From JACQMJ01 sp964373495 (GTDB lineage Bacteria > Patescibacteriota > Minisyncoccia > Sungbacterales > SURF-37): a DNA stretch of 19,408 bases. A program made the translations under genes and the position numbers. The notes beneath the pieces are model-generated. The model was given only the letters and a program-made list of their open reading frames with translations, searched no databases and was not told where the DNA came from. How positions within the stretch are numbered: position 1 is the stretch's first letter; every line of letters begins with the position of its first letter. Below are positions 15,450 to 19,408 of the stretch, one piece after another. The stretch lies in the NCBI GenBank assembly GCA_964373495.1, contig CAYJUW010000013.1, positions 1-19,408 of the forward strand, written 5' to 3'.

Positions 15450-15512
15450 GTTAAGTGAATTAATCGAGTTAAGCCAACGCGCCTCCTACTTAATTTACTT
15501 AACTCGCTTAAC
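15450..15512. repeat. Inverted repeat of 9-bp units just after the NYN gene, probable 3' hairpin
   Basis: The left arm GTTAAGTGA, ATTAATCGA, GTTAAG (15450-15473) pairs with the right arm (15489-15512) over 24 bp; most mismatches are transitions. It begins 4 bp beyond the stop of the NYN gene. The remaining gap to pnp (15358-15449) holds degenerate units such as GTTAGCA and GCTAGGA. No U-tract is present. Confidence 0.65.
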
Positions 15513-15516
15513 CTGC

Positions 15517-16053
15517 TTATTCAGCTTGCGGGGCGGGGCGGCGGACGAGGAGCCGGCGCGAGCGCATGAGGAACTTTTGCGGGAATTCCTCGATGTCCAG
15601 GAAATCGTCGGCGGCCTCGCGGAGTTTGGCCGATGTCGTGCGGCCGAAGGCCACGACCTCGACCCGCCGGCCCCGCCCCTTTAGGTATTCAACGAGCGGG
15701 ATGAAGTCGCCGTCGCCCGAAACGATGACGATGGTATCGGCCATGTCCGCGGTCCGGACGGCGTCAATGGCCATGCCCACGTCCCAGTCGGCTTTCTTGG
15801 CCCCGCCGTAGAACTCCTGCAGGTCCTTCACCCGGGTTTCGATCCCCTCCTTGGTCAGGGCCTCGAAGAAGGCCTTTTCCTCGCCGGTCTTGGTCCGGAC
15901 GACGTAGGCGAAGGAGCGGATGAATTTGCGGCTGGCCACCGCGGCATCGACCACGGCCTTGAAGTTCACCCGGGCGTTATGAAGGTTCCGCGCCGAGTGG
16001 TACATGTTCTGCACGTCAATGAACACGGCTACGCGCTGTTCCTTATGCTGCAT
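15517..16053 (-). CDS. NYN-domain (LabA/DUF88-like, PIN-fold) putative ribonuclease
   Basis: From the ATG at 16053 this is a 178-aa single-domain protein of the NYN branch of the PIN fold, a group of metal-dependent RNases. Acidic and polar active-site positions are present: D13 and N16 (FIDVQNMY), D89 and D91 (KKADWDVGMAIDA), D97, and D114/D116 (VSGDGDFIPLVEYLKGRGRRVEV). It lies between rpsO and pnp on the same strand, which suggests RNA processing or turnover linked to PNPase; the substrate is unknown. The frame is open to in-frame ATGs at 16068 and 16083, but the upstream part falls in the inverted repeat at 16077-16168, so 16053, seven residues before the first strand, is preferred. A long hairpin follows its stop. 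Confidence 0.88.
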   Translation of the reverse strand: MQHKEQRVAVFIDVQNMYHSARNLHNARVNFKAVVDAAVASRKFIRSFAYVVRTKTGEEKAFFEALTKEGIETRVKDLQEFYGGAKKADWDVGMAIDAVRTADMADTIVIVSGDGDFIPLVEYLKGRGRRVEVVAFGRTTSAKLREAADDFLDIEEFPQKFLMRSRRLLVRRPAPQAE

Positions 16054-16076
16054 TTGGGGCAAAACCATGCCACTTG

Positions 16077-16168
16077 ATGCCAATCTACGAATCTTATGCC
16101 AATTTGGCGAATTGCGAATACCGTATTGGCGATTGGTAGATTGGCATTACATTCGCATTATTGGCATC
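16077..16168. repeat. Inverted repeat of TTGGCAT/ATGCCAA units between rpsO and the NYN gene
   Basis: ATGCCAATCTAC (16077-16088) pairs perfectly with GTAGATTGGCAT (16136-16147). A second right arm, ATTGGCATCA (16159-16168), can pair with 16075-16084 instead. The interior shows 7-bp phasing (GGCGAAT, TGCGAAT, ACCGTAT, TGGCGAT). It starts a few bases after the rpsO stop and is probably a 3' hairpin able to form two structures. Confidence 0.7.
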
Positions 16169-16172
16169 ACGG

Positions 16173-16439
16173 TTATCGTTTGAGGCCGAGCTTCTTTATC
16201 AGCGCGGCGTAGTGCTGGGGCTTGGCGCGTTTGAGATAATCGAGGAGGCGCTTGCGCCTGACCACCATGCCCAACAGGCCCCGGCGCGAGTGGTTGTCCT
16301 TGCGGTGGCTCTGTAAGTGCTTGGCCAGGCGCGCGATCTCCTCGCTGAGCAGTGCGACCTGGACCTGGCTCGATCCGGTATCCTGCGCGGCGGTCTTGAA
16401 TTTCTCGATCAGCTGTGATTTTTCTTTCGTTTTCAGCAT
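16173..16439 (-). CDS. rpsO: 30S ribosomal protein S15
   Basis: S15 binds 16S rRNA early in 30S assembly and helps form a bridge to the large subunit. The 88 residues are the normal length and cover the whole family: the N-terminal helix TKEKSQLIEKFK, TGSSQVQVALLSEEIARLAKHL, the conserved SHRKDNHSRRGLLGMVVRRKRLLDYL and the ending YAALIKKLGLKR. It heads the group rpsO, NYN gene, pnp, recalling the classic rpsO-pnp pairing. The start carries no Shine-Dalgarno of its own, but a strong AGGAGG 46 nt upstream serves a short leader ORF whose stop overlaps the rpsO start, with a hairpin in between. Translational coupling or S15 autoregulation is therefore plausible. Confidence 0.97.
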   Translation of the reverse strand: MLKTKEKSQLIEKFKTAAQDTGSSQVQVALLSEEIARLAKHLQSHRKDNHSRRGLLGMVVRRKRLLDYLKRAKPQHYAALIKKLGLKR

Positions 16440-16477
16440 GCACTCGTAAGCGTAGCACGCACGAGGGAATCCCGCAA
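16433..16477 (-). CDS. Possible 14-codon leader ORF overlapping rpsO
   Basis: A TTG at 16477 stands 7 nt after a perfect AGGAGG (16485-16490) and opens a frame of 14 codons (LRDSLVRATLTSAC, first residue Met if used). Its TGA at 16433-16435 overlaps the start of rpsO, whose ATG is at 16439. Ribosomes ending here could restart on rpsO. The alternative is that the AGGAGG is a chance or regulatory element. Confidence 0.4.
   Translation of the reverse strand: MRDSLVRATLTSAC
16443..16465 (-). promoter_or_regulatory. Hairpin directly upstream of the rpsO start
   Basis: The stem is CTCGT with ACGAG, then GCGT with ACGC around a GCT loop, with two unpaired bases. It ends 3 nt before the rpsO ATG and lies within the leader ORF, so translation of the leader would melt it. 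Confidence 0.45.
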
Positions 16478-16484
16478 TGCTAGT

Positions 16485-16490
16485 CCTCCT
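16485..16490 (-). promoter_or_regulatory. Strong Shine-Dalgarno in the rpsO leader
   Basis: AGGAGG on the minus strand, unusually strong for this window. It lies 46 nt from the rpsO ATG, too far to serve it directly, and 7 nt from the TTG of the leader ORF. Confidence 0.5.
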
Positions 16491-16583
16491 CTCATGTAAT
16501 TTTGATACCCCGCACCTTTTGGGAATCGCCGAACAGAAGCAGAGCGTTGTCTATAGGGGGTGGGAAATTACATTAAGGGCGGA

Positions 16584-18350
16584 CTAGCGGAGGTAGCGAT
16601 TCTTGGCTGCGGCATGCTCCGGGAGCGTCCGGGAAAAAATGGTTTTTCCGTCCGGAGCGGTGAGGTAGTAGAGGTAGTCCGATGGTTCGGGCCAGAGTGC
16701 GGCCGAGATGGCCTCGACTCCCGGGTTGGCGATGGGCCCGAGCGGCAGTCCCGGGGAGCGGTAGGTGTTGTAGGGCGAATCAACGGCCAGGTCGCGGGCC
16801 GAGGGCGTGTGCCGCTTGCCGGTGGCGTAGTTGACGCTCGCATCCACCTGGAGCGGCATGCCGGTCGCGAGCCGCTTCCACAGGATGCCGGCAATGATCC
16901 GTCGGTCTTCACGCTTCGGACTCTCCTGTTCCAGGAGGGAGGCCATGGTCACGATTTCAAAAATCGTTTTGTTTTGTCGGAGGATCTCACGGCGGAGTTC
17001 GGGGTCAAGCTTCTCCTCGAAGTTTAAGAGCATGGCGCGGATGATATCGGCCGGCCGGGCGTCCCGGAACACCCGGTAGGTGTCTGGGTAGAGGTAGCCC
17101 TCCAGGCCGACAAACCTTGGCCTATCGGCTAGGGAGGGAAATTCGCCCCGGAAGTTGTCGGGCGGTCCGCCGGCTGGCCCCGACGTCACTGTCGGGGCTG
17201 GCGGACGATCGGCTCGATAGTCGTGCGCCGGTAGGCCCGCCTCGGCCCACCACTGCTCGGCGGGAAACAAACCCTCTCGCTCGAAGTAGGCGCCAATTTG
17301 GCGCTGGTCCCAGCCCTCGGGGATGGTAATGAAGCGCTCGTTCGGGTCGAGCCCCCCGCGGACAATCGTCTGAACTAATCCGGGAATCGAAGCATACGCT
17401 CCGACTTCATATATCCCCGGCTTGAGGCGGTCGGCCTCTCCGGTCATGGCCGCGTAGGTTACGAAAACCCATTTGGAGCGGACGATCCCCTGCGATTTCA
17501 GGAGCTGGCCGATGGCCCGCGAGCCCGCGCCCGGCGGAATGGCGAACCGGGATTGCTCCTGGCTGAGGCGTGCCGGTACGAAGGTGACGTAAAGCAATGC
17601 GGAGATGATGGCCAGGATGGCAACGGCCAGGTTGAAGGTCTGCCCGCCTCCACGCCAAAGATTTTGGTGCGGGGGCCCGCCGCGGCTCTTCTTCCGGCCG
17701 TCCACCAGCGGGACAAAGGCGAATCCCGAGTATTCGCGTTCTTCCCATCGCTCGGGAGCGATGTTGCGGTAGTGCCATACCGAGCCGCCGACCGGCGCGA
17801 TAATGCTCCCGCCGGCGGCGAGTTGCTCCCGCCACGCCGTGGGGATAGCGCGGCCCGCCGCGGCGCTGGCAAGAATTTTATCAAAGGGCGCATAGGTCGG
17901 CAGGCCGGCCGTCCCGTCGCGGGAGAAAAATTTCACCACCCGCCGCTTGAGGAAGTTATACTTGGCCACATTGGCCCGGCCGAACCGATAGAGCTCCGGG
18001 ATCCGCTCGATTGCGTATACCTTTCCGGATTCATGCTTCATACTTCCTGCTTCATGCTTCCCGCCGGCGCTCACGATGTGCGCCAGCAAGGCGGTAGTCC
18101 ACCCCGATCCGGTGCCAATATCTAGAATTTTTTCACCGGGCCGGGGATCGAGCAGGTCGAGCATGAAGGCCACGGTGTAGGGTTGGGAAATGGTCTGGCC
18201 GGCGCCGATGTCGAGCGGGCAGTTGGCGTACGCTTCGGCGCGGTGCTCCGGCCGGACGAAGTCCCGGCGGTCAATCGCCCGGAACGCCGCCTCGACGCAG
18301 GGCGACTTCAGCACACCCTGCTGTTTTAGTTCCCGGATCAATTCTTCCAT
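16584..18350 (-). CDS. Fusion of protein-L-isoaspartate O-methyltransferase (Pcm) with endolytic transglycosylase MltG
   Basis: One unbroken 588-aa frame carries two complete enzymes. Residues 1-218 are Pcm, which repairs isoaspartyl damage with S-adenosylmethionine: GQTISQPYTVAFMLDLL (51-67), SAM motif LDIGTGSGWTTALLA (76-90), YAIERIPEL and the closing FVPLVDGRKK. A single membrane helix (about 239-260) follows, then an MltG/YceG domain (about 265-588) that cuts nascent glycan strands. Its catalytic Glu is E417 in LEGYLYPDTY; other MltG blocks are ITIPEGWDQRQIGAYFE, MASLLEQES and SPYNTYRSPGLPLGPIANPG. Topology is sensible, Pcm inside and MltG outside. Two extra segments sit on repeat DNA: GKHEAGSMKHES (97-108) and PPAPTVTSGPAGGP (383-396). 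A frameshift-fused pair of genes is possible, but the linker is in frame and the helix is where MltG's own anchor should be. No separate MltG start codon is obvious. Confidence 0.88.
   Translation of the reverse strand: MEELIRELKQQGVLKSPCVEAAFRAIDRRDFVRPEHRAEAYANCPLDIGAGQTISQPYTVAFMLDLLDPRPGEKILDIGTGSGWTTALLAHIVSAGGKHEAGSMKHESGKVYAIERIPELYRFGRANVAKYNFLKRRVVKFFSRDGTAGLPTYAPFDKILASAAAGRAIPTAWREQLAAGGSIIAPVGGSVWHYRNIAPERWEEREYSGFAFVPLVDGRKKSRGGPPHQNLWRGGGQTFNLAVAILAIISALLYVTFVPARLSQEQSRFAIPPGAGSRAIGQLLKSQGIVRSKWVFVTYAAMTGEADRLKPGIYEVGAYASIPGLVQTIVRGGLDPNERFITIPEGWDQRQIGAYFEREGLFPAEQWWAEAGLPAHDYRADRPPAPTVTSGPAGGPPDNFRGEFPSLADRPRFVGLEGYLYPDTYRVFRDARPADIIRAMLLNFEEKLDPELRREILRQNKTIFEIVTMASLLEQESPKREDRRIIAGILWKRLATGMPLQVDASVNYATGKRHTPSARDLAVDSPYNTYRSPGLPLGPIANPGVEAISAALWPEPSDYLYYLTAPDGKTIFSRTLPEHAAAKNRYLR
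17165..17206. repeat. Palindrome inserted in the MltG coding part
   Basis: Outer arms GTCCGCC and GGCGGAC, and inner 8-bp arms GCCCCGAC and GTCGGGGC with a GTCACT loop. It encodes a Pro/Gly-rich segment (residues about 382-395) in a loop before the catalytic LEGY motif. Confidence 0.7.
18033..18060. repeat. In-frame 7-bp repeat tract in the Pcm part of the fusion
   Basis: Four tandem units: ATGCTTC, ATACTTC, CTGCTTC, ATGCTTC; the next seven bases upstream (CGGATTC) are a degenerate fifth. On the coding strand (GAAGCAT type) it encodes the insertion KHEAGSMKHES between the SAM motif and the following strand. No unit creates an in-frame stop. Confidence 0.8.
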
Positions 18351-18360
18351 AGCCGTTCAC

Positions 18361-18390
18361 ACTATACCCGAGTGATCCGCAGCAGGACAA
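18361..18390 (-). promoter_or_regulatory. Predicted promoter of pcm-mltG, near-leaderless
   Basis: On the minus strand: TTGTCC (18385-18390), an 18-bp spacer and TATAGT (18361-18366). Ten bases separate the -10 from the ATG at 18350, giving a leader of about 3-4 nt. The 30-bp palindrome at 18425-18454 lies 34 bp further upstream. Confidence 0.5.
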
Positions 18391-18424
18391 TATATCGCCA
18401 AGATATCGTCAAGTAACATAGCAA

Positions 18425-18454
18425 AGCAAATAAAAGCGACCGCTGCTATTTGCT
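18425..18454. promoter_or_regulatory. 30-bp palindrome copy A, upstream of pcm-mltG and downstream of the PaaX-like gene
   Basis: Half-site AGCAAATAAAAGCG, central AC, half-site CGCTGCTATTTGCT, with two mismatched pairs between the arms. It shares outer AGCAAATA/TATTTGCT and core AGCGACCGCT with copy B (19094-19123). A regulator-binding site is likely; a recombination or repeat element is the alternative. Confidence 0.65.
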
Positions 18455-18505
18455 AATACTGGTTTGGCTGCATGGCTTAGACTAGCAGCAATGGTCCAGC
18501 CGGGG

Positions 18506-19060
18506 CTAGCGCAGACCGAAACGTTTCTTCAGGTGGAGTTCACTATCAATCGTGGTTGCAACTAGCTGTCGAACGAAAGGCCGGAGCTGGTAGAGTTCGA
18601 TGATGAAGTCTACTTCATCTCCGCAGGGATACGGGTGCACGAAGACGCTCTTCTGGAGCTCCCGCAGGCCGAGTTGTTTTAAGTCCGTGCGGAGGGCTTC
18701 ACGGGCTTTCCGCTGTCGCTCGGGAATATCAAAGAGGACCACGCGCCACATCCCATCCCAATGCTGCGGCTTTTTGATTGCCATCTCCCCGACCCGGTAC
18801 GTGAGCGCTTTCTGCTTTCCTTGTTGTGAAAGGACGATGGTTACGGAGCCATCCGCATTCTGCTTTTCAGAGATCAGCCGTGATTGGTATAGGGCTCGGA
18901 TTGCTCGCTCGAGCGCTTGCCGCTCTATGGTCTTCCATTCTCGCTCAATTGCCCGAAGGACTCGAAAGAATCCCCGGGGTGAGCCGGAGAGTCCAAGGGC
19001 TATACCTCCGAGGAGTAGGAGGAGGATTTTTCGCTGATTTGCGCCAATTTTTCTCGGCAT
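18506..19060 (-). CDS. PaaX-like transcriptional regulator with winged-helix and Cas2-like domains
   Basis: From the ATG at 19060 this is a 184-aa protein. A hydrophobic helix (LLLLLGGIALGLSGSP, 13-28) leads into a winged-helix domain (about 44-90, with ERAIRALYQSRLISEKQNADGSVTIVLSQQGKQKAL). A ferredoxin-like Cas2-type domain follows (about 101-170: WDGMWRVVLFDIPERQRKAR ... LGLRELQKSVFVHPYPC). This is the plan of PaaX-family repressors, so the Cas2 likeness does not mean CRISPR: there is no array, cas1 or effector here. The frame is open to 19261, but those codons run through tRNA-Trp and were dropped. The gene stands between two copies of a 30-bp palindrome, one 33 bp upstream of its start and one 51 bp past its stop, which suggests autoregulation and control of pcm-mltG. 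The ligand is unknown. Confidence 0.82.
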   Translation of the reverse strand: MPRKIGANQRKILLLLLGGIALGLSGSPRGFFRVLRAIEREWKTIERQALERAIRALYQSRLISEKQNADGSVTIVLSQQGKQKALTYRVGEMAIKKPQHWDGMWRVVLFDIPERQRKAREALRTDLKQLGLRELQKSVFVHPYPCGDEVDFIIELYQLRPFVRQLVATTIDSELHLKKRFGLR

Positions 19061-19093
19061 ATCTGTGCAGAATACTGCGTGGGAGTGTTGGTA

Positions 19094-19123
19094 AGCAAAT
19101 ATCAGCGACCGCTGATATTTGCT
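19094..19123. promoter_or_regulatory. 30-bp perfect palindrome copy B, upstream of the PaaX-like gene
   Basis: Two perfect 14-bp arms, AGCAAATATCAGCG and its reverse complement, around a central AC. It lies 33 bp before the start codon, the expected place for an autoregulatory operator. Confidence 0.7.
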
Positions 19124-19170
19124 AAATCGATGGTTGTATGGGCGATTACCCCGTGCGATCGGCGCTACTT

Positions 19171-19242
19171 CGGGGGCACTAGGATTCGAACCTAGAAGTC
19201 GGGATTTGGAGTCCCGCAGTTTACCGTTGAGCTTATGCCCCC
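19171..19242 (-). tRNA. trnW: tRNA-Trp (anticodon CCA)
   Basis: On the minus strand the acceptor GGGGGCA pairs with TGCCCCC. The anticodon arm CGGGA/TCCCG encloses CTCCAAA, giving anticodon CCA, and the T arm is CTAGG-TTCGAAT-CCTAG. The D arm (AGCT/AACT) has one mismatch. The discriminator is G and the 3' CCA is not encoded. It lies just after rpmG, as tRNA-Trp often does, although secE/nusG do not follow here. Confidence 0.93.
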
Positions 19243-19244
19243 TA

Positions 19245-19278
19245 CCACTCGCATTTAACACCTAGCAACGTACACCTC
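19245..19278. repeat. Degenerate 7-bp repeat tract between rpmG and tRNA-Trp
   Basis: On the minus strand: CGAGGTG, TACGTTG, CTAGGTG, TTAAATG, CGAGTGG. It is the same GGTG family of units as in uvrD and beside comM, and starts immediately after the rpmG stop. Confidence 0.5.
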
Positions 19279-19280
19279 GT

Positions 19281-19408
19281 CTATGTCTTCTTCATCTCTT
19301 TATGTAATATATGTTTTCTGCACCATTTACAATACTTTTTCAACTCAAGCTTGCCCTCGCTGGTCTTGAGGTTTTTGCGCGACCAGTAATTATATCGTTT
19401 GCAGACAG
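19281..19408 (-). CDS. rpmG: 50S ribosomal protein L33 (N-terminus cut by window edge)
   Basis: The last 42 codons are present: VCKRYNYWSRKNLKTSEG, then KLELKKYCKWCRKHILHKEMKKT and TAG. This is the C-terminal bulk of L33, a small 50S protein. One cysteine of the first zinc pair (VCKRYNY) and both of the second (YCKWC) are visible; the other first-pair cysteine would lie beyond the edge, so it appears to be the zinc-binding form. tRNA-Trp follows 38 bp downstream on the same strand, a common bacterial arrangement. The short gene is missed by length-limited ORF searches. Confidence 0.93.
   Translation of the reverse strand, partial: VCKRYNYWSRKNLKTSEGKLELKKYCKWCRKHILHKEMKKT

Noticed and set aside
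18506..19060. Cas2 / CRISPR system
   Set aside because: The Cas2-like fold is joined to a winged helix as in PaaX regulators. There is no repeat-spacer array, cas1 or effector; the palindromes occur only once on each side.
18425..19123. dif/Xer recombination site
   Set aside because: The symmetry is a 14-2-14 palindrome and not the 11-6-11 pattern of dif sites, and no recombinase gene is nearby; kept only as a weak alternative.
19061..19261. 67-residue N-terminal extension of the PaaX-like protein
   Set aside because: It would translate the operator-like palindrome and the whole tRNA-Trp gene.

Overview
This window looks like a scaffold from a high-GC member of the Patescibacteria (Candidate Phyla Radiation), probably in the Parcubacteria. 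That placement is inferred from the gene families: a VirB6-like secretion cluster with polyproline and calcium-repeat proteins, a PaaX-type regulator with a Cas2-like domain, a DksA/TraR-like protein, a NYN nuclease beside rpsO and pnp, few clear Shine-Dalgarno sites, and dense short repeats. No taxonomic marker could be searched. A run of ten Ns (12940-12949) shows that it is a scaffold and not finished sequence.

Layout. All genes but one are on the minus strand, so transcription runs right to left. From the right end: rpmG (cut by the window edge), tRNA-Trp, and a PaaX/Cas2-like regulator with a 30-bp palindrome on each side. Next come an in-frame Pcm-MltG fusion, rpsO with a possible coupled leader ORF, a NYN-domain protein and pnp. 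The assembly gap follows, then a proline-rich membrane protein, a DksA-like zinc-finger protein and comM/yifB. The single plus-strand gene is a LysM/M23 peptidase (8583-9638), which converges on comM at a hairpin terminator. Further left are a UvrD/PcrA helicase, ksgA with a small secreted protein behind it, and a three-gene operon led by an extended -10 promoter. That operon encodes a calcium-repeat membrane protein, a secreted proline-rich protein with an FN3-like end, and a VirB6/TrbL-like multi-spanning protein that runs off the left edge.

How the genes work together. The left third is a module for envelope secretion or DNA transfer. The VirB6-like channel is encoded with two envelope proteins, and ComM, which acts in natural transformation, is nearby. 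The M23 peptidase and MltG half of the fusion remodel peptidoglycan. rpsO, ksgA, pnp, the NYN protein, rpmG and tRNA-Trp serve ribosomes and RNA turnover.

The most unusual layer is repeat structure. (i) Tracts with a 7-bp period (one with 9 bp) fill most gaps between genes, fold as inverted repeats, and often include the stop codon of the gene they follow. (ii) Stop-free versions of such tracts lie in frame inside uvrD, pnp and pcm-mltG. (iii) Palindromic modules with 13-bp outer arms are inserted in frame twice in uvrD, and other palindromes are inserted in ksgA, mltG and the proline-rich membrane protein. (iv) A 30-bp palindrome flanks the PaaX-like gene on both sides and recurs, differing only by transitions, inside ksgA. 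These may be an operator network, a mobile palindrome family able to live in coding sequence, or both.
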